From positions 1 to 64,000 of the forward strand of contig NZ_JAHVJO010000002.1 in assembly GCF_019801215.1 (NCBI RefSeq): DNA of 64,000 bases, given 5' to 3'. Below the pieces are notes generated by a model. That model was not told the DNA's origin. It saw only the letters and a program-made list of their open reading frames with translations, and made no database searches. Positions within the stretch are counted from its first letter, which is position 1. Every line of letters begins with the position of its first letter. The position numbers and the translations under genes are program-made. This DNA comes from Fictibacillus nanhaiensis (GTDB lineage: Bacteria > Bacillota > Bacilli > Bacillales > Fictibacillaceae). Shown here piece after piece: positions 34,895-46,629 of this stretch.

Positions 34895-35685
34895 ACGCTT
34901 ACAACACCTTTAATATGAGGATGTGCTTCATAATCCACCAATTTGAAATCTTCGTAAGTAAAATCAAAAATATCCTTAATTTCGGGATTCAGTTTCATTT
35001 GCGGCAATGCCTTTGGCTCACGTGTCAGCTGAAGCTGCACTTGTTCGATATGGTTATTGTAAATATGCGCATCACCGATCGTATGAACAAACTCACCAGG
35101 CTTTAGTCCTGTTACTTGAGCGACCATCATCGTCAATAAAGCATAGGAAGCAATATTAAACGGCACACCTAAAAAACTGTCTGCTGAACGCTGATAAAGC
35201 TGACAAGAAAGTTTTCCATCAGCCACATAAAACTGAAACAGCAGATGACATGGTGGAAGAGCCATATTCGGAATATCTGCAGGATTCCAAGCTGAGACAA
35301 TCAGTCTTCTTGAGTCAGGATTTTTTTTAATATCTTGGATAACGTTTGAGATCTGATCAATCGTTTCACCATTTGGTGCAGACCAAGAACGCCACTGGTG
35401 TCCATAGACAGGACCTAAATGACCGTTCTCATCCGCCCATTCATCCCATATTTTTACGCCGTTTTCTTTTAGGTAGGAGATGTTCGTATCTCCTTGTAAA
35501 AACCAAAGCAATTCATGAATGATTGACTTTAAGTGAAGCTTTTTTGTCGTTACTAGCGGGAAACCCTCTTCTAAGTTAAACCTCATCTGACGTCCAAATA
35601 CAGATACAGTCCCCGTGCCTGTCCGATCCTCTTTTTTCGTACCGTTATGTAAAATATCTTGAAGAAAATCCAAGTATTGCTTCAT
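34891..35685 (-). CDS. thyA: thymidylate synthase
   Basis: A 264-aa classical thymidylate synthase that methylates dUMP using methylene-tetrahydrofolate. The catalytic cysteine lies in [12 protein letters not shown] near residue 146, with [10 protein letters not shown] and [12 protein letters not shown] as further signature regions. The 264-aa length is that of the E. coli-like ThyA type (B. subtilis ThyB). It is the first gene of the thyA-dfrA pair. Confidence 0.95.
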   Translation of the reverse strand: MKQYLDFLQDILHNGTKKEDRTGTGTVSVFGRQMRFNLEEGFPLVTTKKLHLKSIIHELLWFLQGDTNISYLKENGVKIWDEWADENGHLGPVYGHQWRSWSAPNGETIDQISNVIQDIKKNPDSRRLIVSAWNPADIPNMALPPCHLLFQFYVADGKLSCQLYQRSADSFLGVPFNIASYALLTMMVAQVTGLKPGEFVHTIGDAHIYNNHIEQVQLQLTREPKALPQMKLNPEIKDIFDFTYEDFKLVDYEAHPHIKGVVSV

Positions 35686-35860
35686 ACTTTATCTCCTCCT
35701 CTTTTCTTTTAATCGTACCATAGGATTAGATTTACATGTTCATTATTTGGCGCAATCAAAGACAATTTTTTGTTCAACTTTTCGGCTTAAAAATAGCGTT
35801 AACACCTAACACTTTTTTCTTTTTTACACATAAAAATAGTAAGGAGAAAGGAGTGGAAGC

Positions 35861-36163
35861 ATGTTAGAGATGAACCCGATCTTAATAGAAGGACATCCAT
35901 TTACCGCTGTCACCCTTCGTTTGCCAAAAACAAATTTTATGGCTGTATTTAACGACAATGGTTATATCATGTGTGGAGCTTTAGATGTAGCCTTATTGAA
36001 CGAAAAGTTAGCAGACCGTAAAATTATTGCAGGCAGAGCTGTTGGTGTACGAACGATAGAGCAGCTGCTGGACGCGCCTCTAGAATCTATTACGCTTGAA
36101 GCGGAAGAAAAAGGCATTGAAGTTGGTATGCAAGGGAGAAAAGCACTTTTAAAGATGCTTTAA
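35861..36163 (+). CDS. yunC: DUF1805 protein YunC
   Basis: A 100-aa small alpha/beta protein of the DUF1805 family. AVFNDNGYIMCGALDVALLNEKLADRKIIAGRAVGVRTIEQLLDAPLE is a close family match. The fold is known from structural genomics but the function is not. RBS AAGGAGTGG before the ATG. It is divergent from thyA; weak paired AAGCTGAC/GTCAGCTT sequences at about 36170-36240 may terminate it. Confidence 0.9.
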   Translation: MLEMNPILIEGHPFTAVTLRLPKTNFMAVFNDNGYIMCGALDVALLNEKLADRKIIAGRAVGVRTIEQLLDAPLESITLEAEEKGIEVGMQGRKALLKML

Positions 36164-36304
36164 CAATAAGAAGCTGACACATTCGAATCCTAAAATAACT
36201 AGTTTGCAGTCATTTTACTTCAACATGAGTCAGCTTTTCCTTTTATATAAAAAGCCATAAAAAAAAGAAGACTCCAAAAGAAATTCTTTTTTTGGCCTCT
36301 CCTC

Positions 36305-36526
36305 TTATACTTTAAACCGGTCTTTTGTAACTTTTAAGGATATGAGATTGATACATAATACAAGAGTCAGGAATTGGATTCGTTTAGAGTTGTTCGTTAA
36401 TATGTAGACAAAAAGCAAATAAATGCCGCTGACGACAAAGGCTACTTGCAAGTAGTACATCATCTGAACCAACTTTTTAAAATCCAAATAAATCCCCACT
36501 TTCCTCATCTGCTTCACAGTATTCAA
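36305..36526 (-). CDS. possible small membrane protein (up to 73 aa)
   Basis: An open frame with two hydrophobic segments (YYLQVAFVVSGIYLLFVYIL and IQFLTLVLCINLISL) and a basic end (KVTKDRFKV). The upstream start is TTG without a clear ribosome site; an in-frame ATG six codons later is also possible. There are no recognisable relatives. The helix pattern looks protein-like, but the lack of a good start keeps confidence low. Confidence 0.4.
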   Translation of the reverse strand: MNTVKQMRKVGIYLDFKKLVQMMYYLQVAFVVSGIYLLFVYILTNNSKRIQFLTLVLCINLISLKVTKDRFKV

Positions 36527-36619
36527 TTCACTTTATAAGTATATCAGGCATTCTTAAAAATTAAATCTTTTCCAACTTTTTGAAACCTATTTGTAATATA
36601 AGGGAAATTGTTGTTTTTA

Positions 36620-37462
36620 TTAAAATAGGTCAAGCTGTCGAGGTGCGAGGAAATCGTATTGTATATCTAAAAGTTCTATCATTTGTTTTGCATTATCAGC
36701 TGCATCTCCACCGGAATTGTTATTAAATAATAGAGTAAGATTTTTTGTACGGGATGCTATTGATTGAATTCGTTCCTTCCACTCTTTCAATTCTGAATCA
36801 TTATAACGATAGAGATAACGAACTTCTCTCCAATTAGGCTGTCCTTGATTATTCCATCCGTACACGTTTCTACCGTGCATCCGAATCAATGTCTTTTCTT
36901 CAGTGGCATGCATAACAATCGGAACGGAACCTGTCCCAGCCTGAGGTTCATCACAAACCGTGTATATCCAGCCTTCTTCATCAATGAAACTCAACGTTTT
37001 CTCCTTGACCTCATCACTAAACCACGTTTGATTTCGAAACTCTAGAGCCACAGGGATGTCACCCATCATCTCTTTAGCAAATCGAAGAATCTGAACATTT
37101 TCTTTTTTGCAATCAAACCAAGGTGGATATTGAAAAAGAACCATCTCTAATTTTTTTGAATCAATCACCGGCTGTATGGATTGAATAAACGCTTCGAACA
37201 TTTGTTTTACTGAATCAAAAGGTAACTTCCCTCTAGCATGACCTGTCATCCCCTGATAAGCTTTAACAACAAAAGAGAAGTCTTTAGGGGTAGCTGAAAC
37301 CCACTTTTCATAGTTTTTGACAGGCTGCACCGCATAAAAAGAGGAATCGACCTCTACGATAGGAAAGTGTCCGCTGTAAACGGCTAGCTTTTCTCTTGAA
37401 GGAGTACCATCAGGATAAAGTGATTCGTGGTCTCCCCAACCCGTAACACCTATTTTAATCAT
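36620..37462 (-). CDS. yunF: DUF72 protein YunF
   Basis: A 280-aa DUF72 TIM-barrel protein. IGVTGWGDHESLYP, VEVDSSFYAVQP, FSFVVKAYQGMTGH, FQYPPWFDC and VALEFRNQTWF are family hallmarks, and the FNNNSGGDAADNAKQM motif near the end is characteristic. DUF72 has no settled enzymatic role. It lies 31 bp downstream of an NADPH nitroreductase gene in the same direction, so the two may be co-transcribed. Confidence 0.92.
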   Translation of the reverse strand: MIKIGVTGWGDHESLYPDGTPSREKLAVYSGHFPIVEVDSSFYAVQPVKNYEKWVSATPKDFSFVVKAYQGMTGHARGKLPFDSVKQMFEAFIQSIQPVIDSKKLEMVLFQYPPWFDCKKENVQILRFAKEMMGDIPVALEFRNQTWFSDEVKEKTLSFIDEEGWIYTVCDEPQAGTGSVPIVMHATEEKTLIRMHGRNVYGWNNQGQPNWREVRYLYRYNDSELKEWKERIQSIASRTKNLTLLFNNNSGGDAADNAKQMIELLDIQYDFLAPRQLDLF

Positions 37463-37492
37463 GTTTTAAACTCACCTGCCTCTGTAAGTTTT

Positions 37493-38242
37493 CTATGTTT
37501 TATTTAATCCTTTTCCGTGAACGAAGTCTTTCATGTATGTACGTTTTGGAACTGTCATCGAACTCGTTATTTGAGTAACCCAGCCTTCTGTACGTTTGCC
37601 ACCAGTACGCTTTGTATAATAGTCAGATGTTTCTTTTTCATACTGCTTCAGCAGCTTTTCTGTCTCTTCCTTCTTCTGATACCCATTTCTATGAAAAACA
37701 GCGGGAAGCGGTAAGCGAGGTTTTTTAACTGGTTCAGCGTCTGGATAGCCAACCGCCATGCCAAACAGAGGCAGAACATGTTCCGGGCAATCCAGCAAGT
37801 CTGAAACCTCTTTTAAATGGTTTCGAATCCCGCCAATATACACGATTCCTAGCCCGAGAGACTCAGCTGCAATTGCCACATTTTGTGCTGCAAGAGAGGC
37901 ATCTACCGTACCTACGATAAACGCTTCCGTTGATTGAATCGTTTCGTCTATGTTCGCATCCATCATCTTTGCGGCGATTGAGTGACGATGATAATCCATA
38001 CAAAAAACAAAGAAGTACCCATTTTCAGCTACATAAGACTGGTTTCCTGCAAGCTCTGCAAGACGAACCTTCTTCTCCAAATCGTCCACACCGATAATCG
38101 TACACACTTGCTGATAGCTTGAAGTAGATGCGGCTTGTGCACACTCCACTAATTTCAATAAGACTTCATCGCTTATTGGTTCCTGCTTAAACTTTCTGAT
38201 TGAACGATGATTCAAGATGGTTTCTATTGTTTCATTCATCAT
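37493..38242 (-). CDS. oxygen-insensitive NADPH nitroreductase/flavin reductase (NfrA-NfsA type)
   Basis: A 249-aa FMN-dependent homodimeric oxidoreductase. The N-terminal HRSIRKFKQEPIS binds FMN phosphate, and GLGIVYIGGIRNHL and PLFGMAVGYPD complete the fold. These enzymes reduce nitro compounds, quinones or flavins with NADPH. B. subtilis NfrA1 and YcnD are of this type. GGGAGA precedes the ATG pair at the start. Confidence 0.9.
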   Translation of the reverse strand: MMNETIETILNHRSIRKFKQEPISDEVLLKLVECAQAASTSSYQQVCTIIGVDDLEKKVRLAELAGNQSYVAENGYFFVFCMDYHRHSIAAKMMDANIDETIQSTEAFIVGTVDASLAAQNVAIAAESLGLGIVYIGGIRNHLKEVSDLLDCPEHVLPLFGMAVGYPDAEPVKKPRLPLPAVFHRNGYQKKEETEKLLKQYEKETSDYYTKRTGGKRTEGWVTQITSSMTVPKRTYMKDFVHGKGLNKT

Positions 38243-38455
38243 TTAGTCTCCCTTGTTTTTCCTATGTATAAAGCTGACGAAAAGCGATGCATTGCATTTT
38301 AATTTTTTTTAGGAAAAACTCATTTCCTATACTTCATCTTAACATATTATAATTTTCTCACCCTTTCAACAGAGCCTTAATACTTTAACAGCTTATAATT
38401 CGATCTGAAGGCCACAAGCCCTAAATCAATCATCTGATTATGAGGTGGAAAATAA

Positions 38456-38494
38456 CAAAAAGACCATGGTAGATATCAATTCCCATGGTCTTTT
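38456..38494. terminator. bidirectional terminator hairpin
   Basis: AAAAGACCATGG/CCATGGTCTTTT, a perfect 12-bp stem with a 13-nt loop and T runs in both directions. Confidence 0.75.
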
Positions 38495-38569
38495 ATCGAT
38501 TTAAGGACGCTCTAGAACCTCGGTGAGTATATGGTGAATGACTTCACCTGTGTTTTTTCAACCGAGTAA

Positions 38570-38603
38570 GCCTCCTGTCCATTAGCAAACAGGAGGCTTT
38601 CTT
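38570..38603. terminator. GC-rich hairpin after the VOC gene
   Basis: GCCTCCTGT/ACAGGAGGC, a perfect 9-bp stem with a 10-nt loop. The T-rich tract (TTTCTTT) is on the plus strand, so it terminates a plus-strand transcript better than the minus-strand VOC gene. Confidence 0.55.
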
Positions 38604-38638
38604 TGTTAGTGAAGCGAAAATTTGTTTCTTTATAACTG

Positions 38639-39061
38639 CTACTCTGGGACGTTCACATTAAAAATAACTCCTAATTTATCTTTTATCATTCCGTACAAAG
38701 GGCTAAAATCTGTCTTATGAAGGGGTATAATGACTTGTCCTCCTTCTTCCAAAGCGGCGAATATTTCTCTCGCTCTTTCCTCTTCCTTAGGATGAATAGC
38801 AATCTGTATGTTATTGCCTTGCTGATAAGGCATACCTTCATATGTATCGGAGAACATGAGGTCTGCGTCGCCTACTTTCAAATGTGCATGCATAACGCGA
38901 TTCTTCATGTCATCCGTCAACGGGAAATTTGGGTCACCCGGCATATCTCCGTACGTCATGATACTCATCACTTTCCCGCCAAGCACTTTCTCGTAAAAAT
39001 GGACAGCTTCTCTTGTAGTACCGTCAAAAAATAGATATGGGTTCAAACTAATGGACATCAT
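38639..39061 (-). CDS. VOC-family (PhnB/glyoxalase-like) protein
   Basis: A 140-aa vicinal-oxygen-chelate protein. LNPYLFFDGTTREAVHFYEKVLGGKV and IMTYGDMPGDPNFPL give the PhnB-like N-terminal half, HAHLKVGDADLMFSD the second metal-binding region. This subgroup, often labelled 3-demethylubiquinone methyltransferase-like, has no known activity in bacilli. It is a stand-alone gene. Confidence 0.88.
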   Translation of the reverse strand: MMSISLNPYLFFDGTTREAVHFYEKVLGGKVMSIMTYGDMPGDPNFPLTDDMKNRVMHAHLKVGDADLMFSDTYEGMPYQQGNNIQIAIHPKEEERAREIFAALEEGGQVIIPLHKTDFSPLYGMIKDKLGVIFNVNVPE

Positions 39062-39242
39062 TTAACAACCCCTTTGGAATAATTTACCTCATAAATAATA
39101 CATCAAAATGGAACTTGAGTAAACTGGACGGACAAACTTAATTGATATTGTCCCAATAATTGCATCATATAGAATTTGATTAAGTGAATAACTTAAAAAA
39201 ACAAGTAGGAATTAAAAATAGACAGGATACTCATTTGAACAT

Positions 39243-39285
39243 AAAAAAGACCCTGGTATAATCCTTATATACCAAGGTCTTTTTG
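39243..39285 (-). terminator. terminator of the suf operon
   Basis: AAGACCTTGGTATA/TATACCAGGGTCTT stem (one bulge) followed by T residues on the minus strand, just after sufB. Confidence 0.85.
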
Positions 39286-39288
39286 AGT

Positions 39289-40686
39289 TTATCCGATTGA
39301 ACCTTCCATCTCGAACTTGATCAGGCGGTTCATTTCAACTGCATATTCCATTGGAAGCTCTTTCGTAAATGGCTCGATGAAGCCCATTACGATCATTTCC
39401 GTTGCTTCTTGTTCGGAAACACCACGGCTCATAAGATAGAACAACTGGTCTTCAGAAACTTTAGAAACCGTTGCTTCATGCTCAAGTGTGATGTTGTTGT
39501 TTAAAATTTCGTTGTAAGGAATCGTATCTGACGTGGATTGGTTATCCATGATAAGCGTATCACACTTAATGTTGGATTTAGATCCATCAGATTTACGTCC
39601 GAAGTGAGCGATTCCACGGTATGTTACTTTACCGCCATGCTTCGAGATCGACTTTGATACGATGGTAGAAGAACAATCTGGTGCAAGGTGCAATACTTTT
39701 GCTCCTGCGTCCTGATGCTGTCCTTTACCTGCGATAGCGATAGAAAGAATCGTACCCTTCGCTCCACGGCCTTTCATGATAACAGCTGGATATTTCATCG
39801 TCAGACGAGATCCGATGTTTCCATCTACCCATTCCATCGTAGCGTTTTCTTCAGCTACAGCACGCTTTGTCACTAAGTTATAGATATTGTTTGCCCAGTT
39901 TTGAATCGTTGTATAACGGCAATATGCGTTTTTCTTAACGATAATCTCTACAACCGCACTATGAAGCGAGTTTGTAGAATAAACCGGTGCTGTACAACCT
40001 TCTACATAGTGTACAGAGCTATCTTCGTCAGCAATAATCAATGTTCGTTCGAATTGACCCATGTTCTCTGAGTTGATTCGGAAGTATGCCTGAAGTGGAG
40101 TATCACACTTTACGCCCTTAGGTACGTAAATAAATGATCCACCAGACCATACTGCAGAGTTTAGAGCTGAAAACTTGTTATCGGTTGGAGGAATAATCGT
40201 TCCGAAATGTTCACGGAAGATTTCTTCGTGCTCTTTTAAAGCAGTATCTGTATCTGTAAAAAGAATACCTAAATCAGAAAGGTCTTCTTTCATGTTGTGG
40301 TAAACAACCTCTGATTCGTACTGTGCAGATACACCTGCAAGGTATTTTTGTTCAGCTTCTGGAATTCCAAGCTTGTCAAAAGTCGCTTTGATTTCAGCAG
40401 GCACTTCATCCCAAGACTTTTCAGATTTCTCAGATGGCTTAACATAATACGTAATATCATCAAAGTTTAAGTCCTTCATGTCTCCGCCCCATTGTGGCAT
40501 TGGCATTTTATAGAACTGCTCTAATGACTTCAAACGGAATTCAAGCATCCATTCAGGCTCGTTCTTCATGCGTGAGATCTCTTCTACGATCTCTTTTGTT
40601 AACCCACGCTTCGATCTGAAAATGGAAACGTCTTTATCTCTAAAACCATATTTATATTCGCCGATATCCGGCATTTTCTTAGCCAT
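39289..40686 (-). CDS. sufB: Fe-S cluster assembly scaffold SufB
   Basis: A 465-aa SufB, the core of the SufBCD scaffold on which new Fe-S clusters form. The C-terminal beta-helix domain contains [19 protein letters not shown], with the conserved Cys, and [39 protein letters not shown] shared with SufD. It is the last gene of sufCDSUB, 52 bp after sufU, and ends in a strong terminator. Confidence 0.96.
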   Translation of the reverse strand: MAKKMPDIGEYKYGFRDKDVSIFRSKRGLTKEIVEEISRMKNEPEWMLEFRLKSLEQFYKMPMPQWGGDMKDLNFDDITYYVKPSEKSEKSWDEVPAEIKATFDKLGIPEAEQKYLAGVSAQYESEVVYHNMKEDLSDLGILFTDTDTALKEHEEIFREHFGTIIPPTDNKFSALNSAVWSGGSFIYVPKGVKCDTPLQAYFRINSENMGQFERTLIIADEDSSVHYVEGCTAPVYSTNSLHSAVVEIIVKKNAYCRYTTIQNWANNIYNLVTKRAVAEENATMEWVDGNIGSRLTMKYPAVIMKGRGAKGTILSIAIAGKGQHQDAGAKVLHLAPDCSSTIVSKSISKHGGKVTYRGIAHFGRKSDGSKSNIKCDTLIMDNQSTSDTIPYNEILNNNITLEHEATVSKVSEDQLFYLMSRGVSEQEATEMIVMGFIEPFTKELPMEYAVEMNRLIKFEMEGSIG

Positions 40687-40737
40687 TGCAGAATCCCTCC
40701 TTACTGGATTGGCACTCTAAAACTTTTCAATAGGAAC

Positions 40738-43691
<2,954 letters not shown>

Positions 43692-43710
43692 GTATAGTCC
43701 CCCTTATGGC

Positions 43711-44496
43711 TTACGCTTCTTGACCGACAGTTTCGTCTTTGATTCCTAGTTCTTCTTTAATCCAGTCATAACCTTCTGCTTCAAGGCGATGAGCCAGCTC
43801 AGGTCCACCAGATTTAACAATTCGTCCTTGCATCATAACGTGTACTTTGTCTGGAGTGATGTAGTTCAACAGACGCTGGTAGTGAGTAATGATCAAGCAT
43901 CCAAAATCAGGGCTGCGCATATCGTTAACCCCTTTTGCTACAACTTTTAGTGCATCGATATCTAGACCAGAGTCAATTTCATCTAGGATGGCAAGCTTTG
44001 GCTCAAGCATCATCATTTGCAGAATTTCGTTACGCTTCTTTTCTCCACCAGAAAAACCTTCATTTAAATAACGGTGTGCAAACGTGTTATCCATTTCAAG
44101 AAGGTCCATTTTTTTATCGAGTTCACGAATAAATTTCATAAGAGAAATCTCTTCGCCTTCTTCGCGTTTTGCGTTGATAGCAGAACGAAGGAAATCGGCG
44201 TTAGTAATTCCGCTTACTTCTGATGGATATTGCATAGCTAGGAATAACCCTGCTTGTGCACGCTCATCCACTTCCATTTCCAGAAGATCTTTACCGTTAA
44301 AAGTAACTTTTCCTGAAGTTACTTCATATTTAGGGTGACCCATTAAGGCTGCAGAAAGAGTTGACTTTCCTGTACCGTTTGGCCCCATAACTGCATGGAT
44401 TTCTCCACCATTTATTTCGAGATCTAAACCTTTAATAATCTCTTTATCTTCAATCGAAACTCGAAGATCTTCAATCTTTAAATTAGGTGCTGACAT
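43711..44496 (-). CDS. sufC: Fe-S cluster assembly ATPase SufC
   Basis: A 261-aa ABC-type ATPase without membrane domains, driving conformational change of SufBD. Walker A is GPNGTGKSTLSAAL, the signature FSGGEKKRNEILQM, and Walker B AILDEIDSGLD. TTGGAGG precedes the ATG. First gene of the operon; three TGAGAAT repeats precede it. Confidence 0.96.
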   Translation of the reverse strand: MSAPNLKIEDLRVSIEDKEIIKGLDLEINGGEIHAVMGPNGTGKSTLSAALMGHPKYEVTSGKVTFNGKDLLEMEVDERAQAGLFLAMQYPSEVSGITNADFLRSAINAKREEGEEISLMKFIRELDKKMDLLEMDNTFAHRYLNEGFSGGEKKRNEILQMMMLEPKLAILDEIDSGLDIDALKVVAKGVNDMRSPDFGCLIITHYQRLLNYITPDKVHVMMQGRIVKSGGPELAHRLEAEGYDWIKEELGIKDETVGQEA

Positions 44497-44519
44497 AATA
44501 CAACCTCCAATATGAAATC

Positions 44520-44574
44520 ATTCTCAAGATTTTTTGACAAAAGGCACAAAATAGCCATTCTCAATTTATTCTCA
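44520..44574 (-). promoter_or_regulatory. TGAGAAT repeats in the suf promoter region
   Basis: TGAGAAT occurs three times on the minus strand, complement of 44520-44526, 44557-44563 and 44568-44574, the last two with an 11-bp period. The copy nearest the gene reads TGAGAATGATTTCA, part of a Fur-box-like pattern. They may bind Fur or the SufR-like regulator coded at 24 kb; neither is shown. Confidence 0.35.
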
Positions 44575-44669
44575 TTCTAATCTTATAACAAATGAAAAGT
44601 ATCTTCAAGGGAACGGGTCATGAACTTTAATATTGTTGACCGATTACGAGTTGTTTAATTAAGGAAATT

Positions 44670-44719
44670 AAAAAAAGGATAACTTTATAGGCAGTCTTTC
44701 ACCTATAAGTCATCCTTTA
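44670..44719 (-). terminator. terminator downstream of the 50-aa gene
   Basis: AAGGATGACTTATAGG/CCTATAAAGTTATCCTT long stem (one bulge) followed by TTTTTT on the minus strand. Confidence 0.8.
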
Positions 44720-44736
44720 AATATGTTTGTGATTTT

Positions 44737-44889
44737 TTACATCAAATTATTTTTATTCGCACTTGCTGCTACTTCTAATCCTTTTTTATACTCTTTTTCG
44801 CGGTTTTTCTCAATTTCTAACCGCTTCTCCAAATCCCTCTCATACTCTGCAAAACCGCATCCATGTGACTGGTGCATCGCTTTTTCCAT
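44737..44889 (-). CDS. small charged protein (50 aa), uncertain
   Basis: A 50-codon frame: MEKAMHQSHGCGFAEYERDLEKRLEIEKN..., strongly charged and helical in the middle. A strong terminator follows it within 20 bp, supporting transcription in this direction. No Shine-Dalgarno is visible before the ATG at 44889 or the next ATG four codons in, so it could be a decayed gene. No relatives recognised. Confidence 0.4.
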   Translation of the reverse strand: MEKAMHQSHGCGFAEYERDLEKRLEIEKNREKEYKKGLEVAASANKNNLM

Positions 44890-45133
44890 TTCAGACGTAT
44901 GCTTTATTTTAATGGGGTGGATAATGAATCAATCCTTTCGATTTTAATAATATTAGCGTATCAGCAGACCATTTTTTCCTCAACCTGCATATCGCCCCAT
45001 ACATCATCGTGTAAAGGATTATATAAGGCAATGGAATACCAAAATATTGAATTCTGCTTTATCCTGCTGAATCCGCCATATTCCTTCCATAACCTTTATC
45101 CATGGTTCTTAAACTTATTTAAAATCGAAAATG
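44890..45133 (-). other. 244-bp region with a possible gene remnant
   Basis: One minus-strand frame ending near 44975 reads ALYNPLHDDVWGDMQVEEK before a stop, a protein-like sequence without any start codon or ribosome site. It may be the tail of a decayed gene. Otherwise nothing is visible. Confidence 0.25.
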
Positions 45134-45514
45134 TTAATGTCTTGGTTTATTCAGCTCTTTTATACATTCTTGTACAAGGGTAACTCCTTGACTCATGGCA
45201 GCTCCACCGCCAAATGCTGCGGATACGCCAATTGCTTCTAGGATCTCATTTTCTGAGCACCCTTGATCAAGGCAACCTTTTGTATGATAGATGATGCAAT
45301 ACTCATCTTGAGAATAGATGCTGATTCCAAGTGCAATCAGCTGCTTATATTTTTCAGAGATCTCACCCTCTTTAAAACAATGTCGGGTAAATTCGTTAAA
45401 GGCATGTGTCAGCTCAGGCATGTTTTCATTGTATTTTCCTAATCCCTCTTTATATCGGATCAGATGATATTGGGTAGAGTTAGATCCTGGCAGCGGCTGT
45501 TCTTCTTGTTTCAT
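45134..45514 (-). CDS. yurZ: carboxymuconolactone decarboxylase/AhpD-family protein YurZ
   Basis: A 126-aa AhpD-like protein. [49 protein letters not shown] contains the conserved EYCIIYHT region, where AhpD has its CxxC; here only the first Cys is in that segment, with further Cys in GCLDQGC. A peroxidase-type role is possible but not established. ATG at 45514 has AGGAGTG 6 nt upstream. B. subtilis yurZ is likewise between suf and met genes. Confidence 0.88.
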   Translation of the reverse strand: MKQEEQPLPGSNSTQYHLIRYKEGLGKYNENMPELTHAFNEFTRHCFKEGEISEKYKQLIALGISIYSQDEYCIIYHTKGCLDQGCSENEILEAIGVSAAFGGGAAMSQGVTLVQECIKELNKPRH

Positions 45515-45607
45515 TTGATTCACTCCTGTCACGTTTTAGTAAACAGCATTAGTATGAGTTATTTTTGCCACTGATATGTAAGAAGAAAGGCTTCTAAAGA
45601 AATACAC

Positions 45608-45733
45608 CATCACATAAAAAGACTGTATTATCACATAAATAAAGCCTTTCATTATATAAAATTTATATTAATCACATAAAAATAGGTCTTCATCACATAA
45701 AAATACATTTTATCCCATTTCACGTCCACTTCG
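45608..45733. repeat. six-unit 20-21-bp intergenic repeat array (CACATAAAAA type)
   Basis: TCACATA or a close variant occurs at 45610, 45631, 45652 (TTATATA), 45672, 45693 and 45713 (TCCCATT), with steps of 21, 21, 20, 21 and 20 bp. The core CATAAAA is that of the second half of the 29-kb array. It lies upstream of yurZ and downstream of the metQ terminator. Confidence 0.7.
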
Positions 45734-45746
45734 AAGTGAGCCAACT

Positions 45747-45780
45747 AAAAAAGGGTGCCTCCTCTTCTGGAGACACCCTT
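45747..45780 (-). terminator. terminator of the metNPQ operon
   Basis: AAGGGTGTCTC/GAGGCACCCTT-type stem with an 8-nt loop and a T run on the minus strand, after metQ. Confidence 0.85.
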
Positions 45781-45787
45781 CATTCAT

Positions 45788-46606
45788 TTATTCTTTTACA
45801 GGAACGACTGCACCTTCATATTTCTTTTCGATGAATTCCTGGATTTCTTTTGAACGCAACACTTCTACTAAAGCTTTAATCGATTTTTTGTCTTTATCTC
45901 CTTCACGGACTGTAATAATGTTTGTGAATGGAGAATCAGTACCCTCAAGCGCGATAGAATCTTTTTGCGGATTTAAACCAGCGTCGATCGCATAGTTTGT
46001 ATTGATTAGTACGGCGTCACCCTCACCATTTTTATAGGCTTTCGGAAGCATACCAGCATCAACATCTGCTTTGAAGTTAAGGTTTTTCGGGTTTTTTACA
46101 ATGTCTTTTAGTTGAGCTTCGTAACCTGCGCCTTCTTTAACTTTGATCAAGCCTTCTTTTTCTAAAAGAGCAAGCATACGGCCATGGTCAGCTACTGAAT
46201 TAGACATGATGATCGTTGCACCTTCTGGTAGCTCTTCTAATGATTTGTATTTTTTTGAATAAACACCGATCGGCTCGATGTGAATGCCGCCTGCATTTTC
46301 AAATTTATATTCATGATCTTTCATTTGCGACTCTAAATAAGGAACGTGCTGGAAGTAATTCGCACCAATTTCTTTTTCGGCAAGTGATTTATTTGGCAGC
46401 ACATAGTCTTGAAACGTTTTAATCTCAAGCTCAATGCCTTTTTCTTTTAAAAGGGGTTTCGCTTCTTCTAGGATTTCTGCATGAGGCACATTTGATGCAC
46501 CTACTACAAGCTTCTCCTCACTGATGCCACCTTCTGTTTTGTTACCGCATGCTGCTAATGCTGCTGTAAGTATTGCTAATAATAAAATAGATACTATTTT
46601 TTTCAT
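45788..46606 (-). CDS. metQ: methionine-binding lipoprotein MetQ
   Basis: A 272-aa NlpA-family lipoprotein that captures methionine for the MetNPQ importer. The signal ends in a lipobox (AALAAC), giving a tethered mature protein. LVVGASNVPHAEILEEAKPLLKEKGIELEIKTFQDYVLPNKSLAEKEIGANYFQH is a near-canonical N-terminal lobe. Last gene of the operon, 23 bp after metP. Confidence 0.95.
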   Translation of the reverse strand: MKKIVSILLLAILTAALAACGNKTEGGISEEKLVVGASNVPHAEILEEAKPLLKEKGIELEIKTFQDYVLPNKSLAEKEIGANYFQHVPYLESQMKDHEYKFENAGGIHIEPIGVYSKKYKSLEELPEGATIIMSNSVADHGRMLALLEKEGLIKVKEGAGYEAQLKDIVKNPKNLNFKADVDAGMLPKAYKNGEGDAVLINTNYAIDAGLNPQKDSIALEGTDSPFTNIITVREGDKDKKSIKALVEVLRSKEIQEFIEKKYEGAVVPVKE

Positions 46607-46629
46607 ATGATTCTCCTCCTATTTGTTTG

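Larger units (their letters stand above)
38243..38638. other. 396-bp intergenic region with three stem-loops
   Basis: The left part (38243-38455) is AT-rich and shows nothing definite. The right part carries three consecutive hairpins: a 12-bp perfect one at 38458-38494, CTCGGT/ACCGAG at 38519-38566 with an inner GGTGA/TCACC stem, and GCCTCCTGT/ACAGGAGGC at 38570-38597. A small structured RNA is possible; no protein gene is seen apart from a 12-codon frame at 38532-38570. Confidence 0.45.

Noticed and set aside
45727-45738. 12-bp palindrome CACTTCGAAGTG near the metQ terminator
   Set aside because: Short, single copy, and no positional logic for an operator; could well be chance.
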